Below are positions 14,171 to 26,500 of a stretch of DNA of 64,000 nucleotides, piece by piece. The notes under the pieces are model-generated. The model worked only from the letters and a program-made list of their open reading frames with translations. It was not told the origin of the DNA and did no database searches. Position numbers and translations under genes: made by a program. The DNA comes from Neoconidiobolus thromboides FSU 785. Its lineage: Eukaryota; Entomophthoromycota; Entomophthoromycetes; Entomophthorales; Neoconidiobolaceae. The DNA lies in the NCBI GenBank assembly GCA_025603075.1, contig MU626270.1, positions 62,001-126,000 on the forward strand. Reading direction: 5' to 3'. The number at the start of each line of letters is the position of its first letter. The stretch's first letter is position 1.

Positions 14171-14997
14171 ATGGGTGGTAAGATCAAATGTTAAATATAA
14201 TATAATTCTGGTTTTAAATGAGGTTATAGCCTATAAATACCTCGAAGAATTAAGCAAAAAGAAGCAATCTGATATCATGCGCTTCTTGCTCCGTGTAAGA
14301 TGCTGGGAATACAGGTTAGTCCTTATCCCTTAGGTTATGTTGAGATTTATCTCTTCATTCCAATGACTAAGCATTACACTTCAAGTTTCTAACTTAATTT
14401 TTTTATGTTAATTCCTTGCCAACATCAGACAGCTCAATGTAATTCACCGTGCTTCCCGTCCATCTCGCCCAGATAAGGCTCGTCGTCTCGGTTACAAGGT
14501 AAATATATAACTACAGCAAAGCATACAAAAACTAATGATTTTAGGCCAAACAAGGTTATGTTATCTACCGTGTCCGCGTCCGTCGTGGTGGTCGTAAGAG
14601 ACAAGTAAAGAAAGGTGCCGTTTTCGGTAAACCAGTCAACCAAGGTATCAACGAACTTAAATCAAAACGTTCCCACCGTTCAATTGCTGAAGAACGTGTT
14701 GGTCGTCACTGCGGTGCTCTCCGTGTCCTTAACTCATACTGGGTTAACCAAGACGGTACCTACAAATACTTTGAAGTCATTTTAGTTGATCCAGCTCACG
14801 CTGCCATCCGTCGTGATCCTCGTATCCAATGGATCACCAAAGCCACTCACAAACATCGTGAAATGCGTGGACTTACCTCCACTGGTAAGAAAGCCCGTGG
14901 TATTGGAAAGGGTCATGCTTTCAACAAGACCATTGGTGGTTCTCGCAAGGCCTCTTGGTTACGTCGTAACACTACTTCCCTTCGTCGTTACCGTTAA
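14171..14997 (+). CDS. RPL15: 60S ribosomal protein L15 (eL15)
   Basis: Four exons. The first is only seven bases (ATGGGTG) and codes MG-A, with the intron splitting codon 3; the others join at ...CWEYR/QLNVIH and RRLGYK/AKQGYV. The product is about 204 residues, the eL15 size, with the conserved [20 protein letters not shown] start, [17 protein letters not shown], and the end [18 protein letters not shown]. It is a core large-subunit protein that binds rRNA. Codon choice differs sharply from every neighbour: many third positions are C or G (CGT, CTC, AAG, ACC), as expected for a very highly expressed gene in an AT-rich genome. Confidence 0.97.
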
Positions 14998-15467
14998 ACT
15001 GTTTTTCATTTATAATGGTAGTCAAAATAATTTAAAAATAAAATCACTTTATTGTGATTTTACACTAACCGAATTGAATAGAATTTTACAATTTACAGTA
15101 ATAGGCTTTATCGATTTTATTTGGATTTTATAAGGATAGCGAGATAATAATTCATGTGTAAGAAAAGCAACCTAAAGGACAAAAATGGAATTTGATTATG
15201 TTAAGTAGAATGAACAAGATTTCAATTAGAGGCCATATCAAAATCTAGTTATTGATTTTATTTATATTGTCTATTTTGGTTCTTATACAATACATACTGG
15301 AAAAGTTATTAAAATGGAAAATGAACTCTTATTTGAAGTGCAAATAAGAAAACTAAAATACTAGTTATGAGTATAAGTTATTTAATACAAAACACTTATT
15401 TTAAATTTATTAGCAAATAAAAAATACTACATATTGATTTAATAAAATAATGTTATCTAACACTAAA
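14998..15467. other. Intergenic between convergent RPL15 and BDF1
   Basis: The two genes end towards each other here. No ORF, repeat or RNA gene was seen; both transcription terminators must lie within these 470 bases. Confidence 0.6.
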
Positions 15468-18400
15468 TTATTCATCAAGTTCGCCTTCTTCCAGATCATT
15501 TTCTTTTGGAGGAGAAGGTGGGTTAGCCAAAGGAGGACTAAGGGCCTGACTTTGGTGATTGAAACCCTTATTTTCAATAGGCGGTGGTGGTGGATTGTCT
15601 TCTGGAGGTTTAGGATGGTGTGCCTCAACATTTTGAGCTTCATTTTGATTCATAAGATTCGAATTGGTCGGAGTAATAATATGGTTATTATCAATAATGG
15701 GTTGGTCTTTATGTTGTGTTTGAATATTGTTGGCTGCTATCTTTTTATGGGCCATAAAATATTCATGAGAAAGCCTTTCTTCAAATTTAATAATTTCTCG
15801 AGATTGGAATAAAAAATCCAAAGGTGGAATCTATATTTAAGATTAGTTTAAAATAATAAAGTATACTGATGTTATTACTTGAAGTTCTACTCTCTTTTCT
15901 TTGTCTTTTTCAACTCTTTGTTTAATTTCATCTTCAATTTGTTTCTTTCTTTTAGCAACTTCTCTAAAAAAAGATGAATATTAAATATCAAAGATTGATA
16001 TAACTATACCTAGCAATCTCCTCATCACGTGCTAATTGTCTTTCCAGTCTTTCCTTTCGTTCCTGGTCAGCTGCTTCTTTCGTAGAAGGCTGAAGTTTGG
16101 GAGTGACATTAGATGTATTATTATCTTTATATAATTTGAGTTCAGGGTTAACACTAGTAGCGGGCTTCTTTTGAGTATCAGACGGAGATTTATTTTTTCC
16201 CTTTAATTATTAAGTAGCTTTTCGTTATTAATTTATATGTGGTTACTTGTAAAGGTGGATCACTTCTTTGCTTTTCAACAGGCTTAACCTGATTAAAAGC
16301 TTTGGCTATAGTCAATTTTAATATGTCATAATTAATTAGTGAACTAACTACCTTTAGGGGCTATTGTATCATTCTTGTTTAATATTTTTTCAGGCTTTGT
16401 TATCTTTGACGGTAGAATAGGCTATATTAATGAGTATTTAATTTTAAACAAATAAAAACAGTGTTTTACCCTATTGGATTTACGATTTTCAGACACTCCA
16501 TAAGAATCTTTAAAAAGAAATATAAGTTAAAAATGTAATTATTTTTTTATTAAAATAAATCATTTGCTTAGGGTATAAACTTAATATATTAAGCACCCAT
16601 AGTAATTAAAGTAAAGTATTAAACTACTTAGTTCCTTATAATAAGTAAAAAAAATCAATCGCTACTACCTGAAGTGCTTGATCCAGAGCTTGAGTCTGAA
16701 TCTGAACCAGATGATTCATCTGTTGAACTTAAATCTCTTTTATGGGATGTTTCTTTACCTAATTTCAAATTATTAAGATAGAGTTACTTCTCAACTTTAC
16801 TTTATAAAGTAATTAATTACCTGTTTTTTTATAAGATGCTGGTACATGAGTTGAGCTCTGTCTGCTATCAACATTATGAGCTATTTTAGCCTGTTTCCTT
16901 TTTGGGTTTTCAACCACTTCATCGTATAATCTTGCTAAAGTGGTATTGTCCAATGAATTAACATCAAGCTCAATAGCTTTATTTGCCTAAAACATTTAAA
17001 ATTTGGAAGTCCAATAAAAAAATAAAATACCCCAATAATTTCTGGCATTGATTGACTAATAATATCTACAACTGTAGTTAATTGATCACCTTCTAATTGA
17101 TTTATAACAGCACTCAATTCAGTCATTTGTTCCATAGTAACAGGTGGGTATTCTTCATAATTATTTTTTGTACCACTTTCTTTAGATTTTCCACTTTTTA
17201 CTATATTTTTGATTTTATTTGCTGCAGGTTCATTTATATGCTTTCTTTTAACAGGTCTAGGGTCCTTTCTAACAGGCTTACTTGGTCTTGTACTTTCTTT
17301 GGTTTGCCTTTGTGATCCTAGAAATTTTCAATACAACAAAAATAGATTGAAAATAAATTACTATCAGTTTTGATTGGTACAATGTCATCTTCTGATGTTG
17401 TTTCATCAGTACTAAGTCCATCATTTATAGAGGCAGACAAACCACGTCTAGCTTCCCATTTTTTCTCAAAGACTTGTTCTAATCTTTTCCCCATCAAATA
17501 TACTTGGCCTGATGGAGGATTATATTTATAACAATTTGTGAATATTAAACGAATATCTGCGCCAAACTCATCTACCGTGTTATATTTTCCAGTATCAAGC
17601 TTGGTCTTTGCAGTAGAAAAATCCATAGGATGTTTTACAATGATTGGGTAATCTGGTATATTCATTTCTTCCCAATCTACTGGTTGAAGGAAAGGGAATG
17701 AATAGGCATTGTGTTTTTTATGAAACATTTCTTTTATCAAATTCTGACAAAATTCATAATGTTCTGCTGGCATTCTTGATTTTGAAATTCGCGTATTTTC
17801 TTTATGCAAACCATTACCATTTGTGTGAGAACCTTTCCTTAAGGGCTATTTACCTTTTAAATGTTTTTTCTTTTTAAAAAAATAAAAATTACTTGTTTGG
17901 GTTTGGGTTTAGGCTTAGTTCTTGATATTTGATGAGTGACTGGATTTGTAGTTTGTTCCAATATTTCGGTCTAATTTATAAGTTAGAATATTGTGAAGTG
18001 AAATTCAAAACTTACAGCATGGGAAAAATCACGTTTATATTTGTTAAAATAAGCTTCAAGCTTGCTGGCCATAACAGATACAGGTGCATCTTTTCCATTA
18101 TATAAATAACAATTATCGAAGATTTGCTTTATATCAGAAAAAAACTCATCAACACTATTATAATCACAAACGATGAGTTTTTTATCAATTGTATCTATAT
18201 CCATTGGCCTTTTAATAATTGTTGGATAATCAAGTAGCTTAAGCTTTTTATAATCAACTGGTTCAAGGAAAGGGCCTGCGTCAGGGTGCCTACGCATCGC
18301 TTTAATAATACTACTACATTGTTTTAAATCATCTCTTGACATTGTTGGCCTCCTTAATGGCTGTAAAATAGGGGTAGTTCGAGAAGGCTACAGAAATGTT

Positions 18401-18843
18401 AAAGCCTTTTTTTTTTTAAAAAAAAAACAGTTAAATACCTTAGGCCTGCTTCTATTTTTAGAAGCGCTTTGTTCAGGAAGATTTCCTGAATCAATATGTT
18501 CTTGGATTTCTCTTTCTGCATTAGAATTATTTCCATTACCGTATGAATTATTTTCTTTATCATCGCCGCTTATTAATTTTTGCGATTCAGGTGATGAGAA
18601 ATTTCCATCTAAAATGTTTATTTAGGCGTTTTTTTTTGAGAAAAAAAGATAATCCATACTTTGTGTAATTGGCAGTGAATTTAAAGGTTTTTTCAAGTCA
18701 GAATCTACTTGGTTATCATTATCGACAATTTCCATACTAAAATGTGATTTTTAATTAAGAAAAAGTAGATATAGCAAAATAATGAATTACTTATCGCTTT
18801 TATCAACATTGGGAATCTCATAATCCGATACTTCGTGATTCAT
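15468..18843 (-). CDS. BDF1: BET-family double-bromodomain protein (Bdf1-like)
   Basis: About a dozen exons read from MNHEVSDYEIPNVDKSDK to a C terminus of DLEEGELDE. Bromodomain 1 (around 18342-18015) contains GPFLEPVDYKKL, YPTIIKRPMDIDTI and the acetyl-lysine-binding Asn in DNCYLYNGK. Bromodomain 2 (around 17780-17440) contains FPFLQPVDWEEMNIPDYP, IIVKHPMDFSTAKTKL and NCYKYNPP. An NET domain follows: the PPVTMEQMTELSAVINQLEG start, then ANKAIELDVNSLDNTTLARL. After it come a Ser/Asp-rich acidic run (SSTDESSGSDSDSSSGSS), a basic coiled-coil segment (ERKERLERQLARDEE) and a tail rich in Pro and Asn. This is the full BET order. These proteins read acetylated H4 and help TFIID and chromatin remodelling. 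Start chosen as the first ATG that splices in frame to the PRSRTTP...MSRDD region. Confidence 0.9.
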
Positions 18844-19689
18844 ATTCACCAAAAAAATAAAGATTTGTAGTTATTTAGAGTCAAAGAATAAATCAAATAA
18901 AGAGCTTTATTTTAAAAAGATATAAATTTGTTGAAAAAAATATCTTAAGCGGTATAAACTGGATGGATGCCCTAAATTTTCTTGCTAAAATAAAAGAAAG
19001 ACAAAGTTTTAATGTTAAATTAAGGAATTAAAAAGTAGGCTTAGAAAATCTTGGAAATTGGTTTTGCTTTTCGCCTCAATTACGTAATTTGATTGGCTAT
19101 AAAGAGTTTGCCTATATTTAAGCAAATCATTTTTGTTGCCTATGGAAATTGTTAATTTTATTTGACCCTGGTTCCCTTTTTAAAATCTTATATGTTCAAG
19201 TTTTTATGAAATAATCCTACCATTTAATGTCCTTTCATAAAATATCATTTAATTGAATTCAATACTATTTTATATTGAGCTATTAAGCGTATTTATATAA
19301 ATTATAGAAATGTCAAAACTGAAGTAAAATCTAGTATTTAAAAGCAATGAAGGGTAAAAATTGAATCATTATTACTTGTAATTATAGTTGGAAGCTATGA
19401 TTTCTCATTTTTAAAATATCTGCCATAAAATCTTTAAATCAAAAACAACTATTAATGAAATGAATTTAAGACCATTTTATTCATTTATTTTACTAAATAG
19501 AGTAGTCACTTAATTTAATGACTCATTTTGTGACTGTGATAATAAGCTAAAAATAAACCGTAGTGATGAAAAATAAATATTCAATCATGCTAATATAAGC
19601 TTAAGGGTGGAAATAGGAGCCAATATAATACAAATGCACGTGACCAATGTAATACTATATAGCGTTTCTCTTTTTTACTAATATTTTAA
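18844..19689. other. Intergenic, divergent promoter region (BDF1 / transporter)
   Basis: Both flanking genes start from here in opposite directions. No ORF or repeat copy is present. A CACGTG-plus-CCAAT composite sits near the transporter start (annotated separately). Confidence 0.55.
19637..19648 (+). promoter_or_regulatory. CACGTGAC overlapping a CCAAT box upstream of the transporter gene
   Basis: The twelve bases CACGTGACCAAT lie about 42-53 bases before the transporter ATG. CACGTG with a flanking A is the core bound by bHLH factors of the Cbf1/Pho4 type, and CCAAT is the core of the HAP/NF-Y complex. In this AT-rich DNA such a GC-containing palindrome is rare, but function is inferred only from position and sequence. 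Confidence 0.3.
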
Positions 19690-21955
19690 ATGAATCAAGG
19701 ACAGTCAAAAATGAGATTTGACGATGCTGAACAAATAATACAGAAAAGGCATAGCATGAGTAATAGTTAAAGTTACAACATTGGGAATATTTTTAAATAT
19801 CTTGATAGGCGAGGTTACTCCATTATTATATATAAATAATGAGTCAAATACTAGCATTACCGCAAGGCGAACTTCAATTGCAAGTTATCAATCTTCACTA
19901 AAGAAGGATAAAATAGGAGGTATTAGCAATTACTGTTGATAAAAGAGTAGTCTTGTGTTGCCATCATCAATTAACCAAAAAATTTAGATGCGTGGCATAA
20001 TTTATTTAGTGGACTTGATATTGATATTTTTGACCATCCATTATTGTCACTAATACCTTCAGTTATAATTGCAGCAATTATATGGGGTATACCTCCTGGT
20101 TCAGATTTAACCCATACTAGTATACATGTACTAGCTGTATTTGCAGGGTATTTATATTTGGGTCATTGTTTAGTATAAAAACTAATTTTTATAGTTTTAT
20201 TCTAGCTTTATTAATTTCTTCTTACGAAGTTTCGGCATTAATAGCTATAGCTTTATCAGTATTGGCTTTGACTAAAAATCTCATGTGTAAAGGTAGTGAT
20301 GGAGCTTCTTTAGAGTGTAATTTATGTGGAATCATTGACTCATGTAACGCATACAAAGTAACGAATTTTAAATTAAGATACAACGACTTAATTTTTTTCA
20401 GAGTAGCTTCCATGTAATAGTATCAGGGTACAAAATTTTCAGTTTTATTAATAACAAATAATAATTGTTTAGTTTTACAAATGATGTAGTGTGGTTAGTC
20501 TTTTGTGCTTTCCATATTGGAAAAGGTAATAACTCAGCCTCATATTTTACTGTATTAATTTCTTTGTTTAGCTGTGGAAGTTAGTGGCTTAGGTAAGCGT
20601 ATTGCCATGCACTTAGTTGCTATGATGGGAAGTAGCACCACTGGCCTTGGACTAAGTTTTTGCTTTGCAGGTAAAATTCGATTACTAATTGATTTGGTTT
20701 AATTTAATTTAAATATCATATATTTTTTAAATAGAGTTTATACTTGCACCATTTATACCATCTAATAGTGCAAGAGGTGGCGGAGTTGTAGCACCTATAG
20801 TAACATCAGTTATTCAAGTAATTGAAGAGAGTTCCAATAATTTGACATTTCATGATAATAGCATCAATCGTTACTTGATTTTAATTGCTAGTCAAGCCAA
20901 CTTGATCTCGTCTTCTTTATTTTTGACAGGATTAGCACCAAACCCATTGATAAGTGCAAAAGCTTATCAAGTATTCAAAGTAGAATTTGGATTTATGCAG
21001 TGGCTTACAGGGAGTTTTGTACCAGGCTTTTTTACACTTTTAGTAACGCCTTTCTTTTTATTTTGGATAGTTAAGCCAAAAGGATATAATGGAGAAATAA
21101 TTCAAAATGATATAAAATCAAAGCTTGATACTTTAGGACCTGTAACATTTAAAGAATGGGTAATTTCAATATATTCGTACTTCAGATAATCTAATTTTTA
21201 GAAATTAATTATTGTATTAATGGTATGCCTCACTTTATGGTCTACTGAATCACATACTGGGCTTAATAATGCTTTAATTGGGTTTTTAGCAATGGTAACT
21301 ATGATCCTAGTTGATATTTTATCCTGGGAGGATATCTCTAAGAATACTAAAGCGGTAATAATATTCTTACAACTTATGTTAAATATTTATGTGTTGCACT
21401 AGTGGGATACTTTATTTTGGTTATCTGGCTTTATAGTTTTGGCTGAACAGCTAAGTGAGTTAAATATTTCAGATTGGTTAGGAGATAAAGTGGCAAAGTC
21501 ATTAATTTCAGAAAACTTTTCTCCAGTCCAATCAAGTATTATACTTGCTTTGATCTATTTTCTTTCAATGTATATGTTTTCTTCGGCTACGGGGCATATT
21601 GTAGCGTTAGTAGCTGCCTTCCTTGAAGCAGGCGTAAGGTTAGACTGTCCTCCGTTTTTATTGATTTCATTGCTGGCGTATTTTAGCTCCTTGTGTTGTT
21701 GTATGGTAATACTGTTTTTATCCATTTTATTTATATTTTGATTTATTGCTATTAGACTACTTATTCAACTGGTAAATAAACAGATGTTTAAAAATATGAT
21801 ACTAACTTTACTTAGGTTCATTAGCGATTTATTTTGGTCAAGGTTACGTAGAGCGTAAACAATGGTTTACTGTTGGATTTTTTATGGCCTTATTTTATTT
21901 CAGTATATACTTTACTATTGGAATGGCATGGTGGAAACTTTTAGGATGGTGGTAA
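19690..21955 (+). CDS. DASS/SLC13-type dicarboxylate (2-oxoglutarate/malate-like) transporter
   Basis: About eleven exons join in frame to roughly 565 residues. The N-terminal 60 or so residues are cytosolic and Ser/Thr-rich (TARRTSIASYQSSLKK). Then come repeated hydrophobic helices with DASS family blocks: PSVIIAAIIWGIPPG, HVLAVFAALLISSYEVSALI, SGFTNDVVWLVFCAFHIGKA, SGLGKRIAMHLVAMMG, the diagnostic FIPSNSARGGGVVAPIV, WDTLFWLSGFIVLAEQLSEL, MFSSATGHIVALVAAFLEAG and a TTYSTGSLAIYFGQGY end. Family members exchange or co-transport dicarboxylates. The closest style is the plastid DiT1/bacterial SodiT group, with SNSARGGG in place of SNTARGGG. A loop of about 30 residues carries four to five cysteines (CNLCGIIDSC). 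The first intron appears to use a weak GTTAAA donor, so the N terminus is the least certain part. Confidence 0.85.
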
Positions 21956-23580
21956 TGTTTAAATTGTTATAATAAATTTGTACTTTATGTTATTTTTTGC
22001 TGACTAAATGAAATTAAAACCTTACTTAAAGCCTAATTGTTACAATATTTAAGAATACCTAAAGTATTAATTTTTGCGCAAATTTATTAGCGCTTTCATC
22101 ACATAAGATACATCAACTGATGTAAAAGCTTTATTATTATTAACATTGTTTTATGTTTATAAATTAAAATAATATATTTTTTATAACAAATACAGCTTTA
22201 TATAAACCAGACAATAAAACAACATTACAATAAAATTACTACCTGTATCATGATTATAATTTGTGAAATTGAAGATTACTCATTATTATTCTTCTAGCTA
22301 TCTTTTATCTTTAGATTTTAAATTGGTAAAGATTTATAATATGGTTTTTATTTTAAATATTTAAAATTAAATATTATTGGCCAATTAAGTACAAAATCTT
22401 CCTTTTCAGAGTAAATATAAGATTTATATTATAACATTTTGGATAGAGATTTCAACTTAAGTATAAATTATTTTATAAGGATGGGCTTAAAGTCGAATAT
22501 TGTAGTATCATATTGTATTAATAATAATCTCTTTATTAGTTTAAGGAGCTAAAGCTTAGCGTCTAGTTTTTATTTAAATTTTTAGCGCTATTTGTTTTAA
22601 AAATGCAAGTTTTAAAATCAAGTAGAGTTGGTTACAAAAGAGCAATCTTTTCGCCTTTGAACCAATAATATTTGGGATTGTAGTACACTCAAGAATAAAA
22701 AACTATACATTTCAAAGTGATAATCTAATTAAGGAAAAAAATCAACTTTTACATTATTTTCAATAGTAAAAAAAGTGATTCTATCTTTTCTAAAGCTCTA
22801 AAATACTTTTGTTATTGCTACAAATCTGTTTTTACTTAACTTATTTGTAGAGTTCAGAATAAATCGTTTACCATGCTTAGTTAGATTTCTTGTTTATAAT
22901 CTGTAACCATAAAACTTTAAAATAAATTAAGATATTAAAATAGTATTATCAGTATGGAAATAAACTTATTTAGCATTTTATAAAGCTTCATTTATAAATT
23001 TACTTAGCTTTTATAACTGATTCATTAGTGACTAAAGAATTAACCATAAGTCTAGATTATTAATTAGTTTTTGTACTAACATACAAGAAAACATCATTAA
23101 GAGGAGTTCAATAGGTGAATAACATGAATTTTGAATCAATTTGGCGGCATAATAATTATGATTTAATGTAGCTATCATTTATTTTTTTATCTCATAAATA
23201 TTTTTCTAAATAATTTTTTTGATTATTAGTGTATGCTTAAGCTATCTGGTTTAATCAAATTAAATCACTTTCAACGGTTAATTCTAGCGAATTACTATCT
23301 GAACTTTGGCCTATATCACTTTAAACCAATCATATACTTAAATCTCAGAAGCAGCCCAAACATTCAATCAAAGTCTTTTTAACTATTTTGGGTAAATTTT
23401 AACCACACAGGGCAAAGGCATAGGAATAAATTTAGCAAATAAGAATAAATTAATGTAATATTAAGAATAATTTATTTGATAAGTTATTGATTGAATTATT
23501 GAAGTTTCTGAAGTATATATTAAAACAGAGTCTTACTTTCTATACTAAAAAGTTCCATTTTATTTATTTTATTAAAGGCG
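21956..23580. other. Intergenic upstream of the O-GlcNAc transferase gene
   Basis: About 1.6 kb of AT-rich DNA between two tandem + genes. No ORF, repeat copy or RNA gene was recognised. Confidence 0.55.
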
Positions 23581-26500
23581 ATGGCTCAAAGGCAGGAACC
23601 TACGCTACAACAGAATATCAATTCAGTTATAAATCATCAACAGATGGTCAACCTAACTAATGATCAATTACGAAATGAACAATATAATTTAAATTATCGA
23701 AATGGAGTCATGAATAATCAACAAAATGGGCATTATAATACTATGAGTAATCAGCATGAAGAAGAGGAAGAAGAAGAAGAATATGAAAACGACAACATAC
23801 AACTAAACGAACAATTTGGTCATTTCGCCATCACAACTGCAAGGTATCCCGAGCCTTGGGTAAATTCTCCGCAACCAAGTTATATAAATTTTAATCAAAA
23901 TAATCCAGTTAACTATCATTACCCTGTTCAAGGGATATATCCAATGCACCAGATGCCAGCATTTTTACCAGTGCCAAATCACCCACATGAAGCTCTAATG
24001 ATTGCACCCCCAACACCAAATATCCTTTCTGTATATATGTATGATCACGCAATGAATTACTATAATAGGGAATATCAACCAGATCTTCATTTGTCACATT
24101 TTTTCTATGGTACACCCGCAAATAATCAAGGAGTTATTATGAATAATCAATATGCATTGCCACCAATTCAAGAGATCTCGGATTATAACAGTGGAGGTAA
24201 ACAATATAATAATACTAATGATAATTACACGATGTATAATCAACAATGGGGCTCAAGGTGGAATAATAATGGACAAATACCTCAATATAAAACACATGGG
24301 ACAACTATAAATAGCCAATATCATGGAAGCTTTCAAAATTATCAAGGAATTAGATATCAAAATGGTCAATCAGTAATAAACAATCCAAACTCAGCCACTA
24401 TTGGGCATTATGGAAATATATCTTACCCACAAATAGACTCGAATGGTGTTCCAATAGTTTATTCAACACAGACATATCAATTCCAACATCATTATGTTCC
24501 CCAAGCCCCAATAAACTTACAAGAGCAATATGTATATGGAACCAACGTAACAATAAAAAATGCAAAACTTGAGCCTTGGAGAGATCATTTATTACAATAT
24601 GCACATAGTTTATATACATCAAATTCACATTCACCTAACCTTCTCCCTTTACTTATAACATTAAACCAACTCCATCCTAACCATCTTCCTATATTGCTTC
24701 TTTTAGCATGTGTATACTATGCTCACGGAAATCACCAAACTTCTCTTGAGTTTCATTTTGAAATACTTAAAATAGATCCTAACTATGTTGAAGCCATGGG
24801 TAATATAGGAACAACTTTTAGAAATATGGGACAAGATAAAGAAGCAGAACATTGGTGGTGGAAAGCTATAAAGATAAGACCAACTTATTGGGATGCAGTC
24901 GAAAATCTTATTGGATTATTAACCTTTTCTAGGCCTCCAAGTATGCAGCAACCTCAAGACCATAATAATCAAGTTCCAAATCAGAATTCCCCAAGGTATA
25001 GTGAAGCTTATAAATTGTGTTGTTATGTAGAATCACATGTTTTGGGTAATAATAGTTTTGAAGATTTTTGTAAAGATCCATGCCAAATATTAGGCCAAGC
25101 ATTTGTGCCTAGATTTCAAAACTTGTTATACTCAAAAGGAAATATGATGTATGCAATGGGTAAAATAAATGAAGCGAGAAAAGAATATGAAAGGGCACTT
25201 CAACTAATTTTTGGTGGATTTACATTATTTGAGATAATAGCGCAAATCCTTGCATTGTATTTGCCTCCAGAAGTAGTTCCGCACCCTGATAATCTTTCTA
25301 AGTTTGAGTTATCACAAACACCGAATGTACTTTTGCCACCTCATGTTAGTCTTCAACTTTATGGAATGTTATTTGCAAATTCTGGAGGAATACTTCCTGG
25401 TATGCTTGATCGTTCAAGAACTGAAATCACACAGCCTAACTTTCATAATCTAGCATGTCAAACAACTTCAGTTGTTATTTTGACTTTAGCTAAAATATAC
25501 CAAGATACTTGTATTAATCCACACCCACTTTCGCTTCTTTTACCGCTCTATTATCTATCTTTGTCATTATACCCTAGCCCATCTACATGTAACAATTTGG
25601 GTATTTTGCTTAGCAATATTCCAGCTCCTTTACCAACTGGAAATAACCAACCTCCTCAAGTAACTGGGGGTAATCTTGCACTTCAATATTATTCATATGG
25701 TTTAACTTTGGATGCTCGTCATCCACATTTGTATACTAATCTTGGTTCGTTACTTAAAGATATGGGTAATATCGGTGAAGCCATAAGGATGTATGAAAAA
25801 GCAGTAGAATGTAATCCCAAATTTGATGTTGCTTTGGCTAACCTAGGAAACGCGTTGAAAGACTCTGGAAGGACACAGGATAGTATTCAATGGTATATGA
25901 GAGCAGTTGAAATAAACCCAGAATTTACAGAAGCAGTTTGTGGTTTAGTTAATGCCTTAGGAGGTATTTGTGATTGGCGCGGACGCCATACTTATAAAGA
26001 CCCCCACAGCAACATGGTTAGACTTGGATGGATGGATCGTATTATACAAATTGTTAATAAACAACTTATATCTGGATCGGACTGGGGGCGTGGTGTAATA
26101 CTTTCACAGAATTCAATAGATAAAAACACATTTATTTCAGATATGTTACGCTGCTTCCAATCAAGTAAAGATAGTACTTGGAAGGAACGCTATTCGATTT
26201 GGCAAAAATTAAGTACTTCTTGTCAAGCCACAATACCTAATGAAGGGGGATGGGCGATGAGGGCAATAGAAAAGGCGATACGTAAACTCCAACGTTTATG
26301 GTATTGGAAACATTATAAATATGCACCTAATTCTGGAAAGATAAATTTAACTCAACTTAAACAAAGTGAGTTGGCTCTTTATAAAAGGCCTGATTTACCC
26401 AAGCTACCACTTCCCCCATTGCCAACTGTTCTACCATTCCATACATTTACCTATCCACTTACACCAAGGCAGGTCAGACTTATAAGTCATCGTAATGCTT

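Noticed and set aside
14786-15133. Plus-strand 115-codon frame inside RPL15
   Set aside because: Out-of-frame reading of the last RPL15 exon and its 3' flank; RPL15 itself is unambiguous.
15450-15812. Plus-strand 120-codon open frame
   Set aside because: It lies exactly antisense to the last BET exon (QSREIIKFEERL... EEGELDE), which has family support. Composition (W/F-rich) is that of an antisense shadow.
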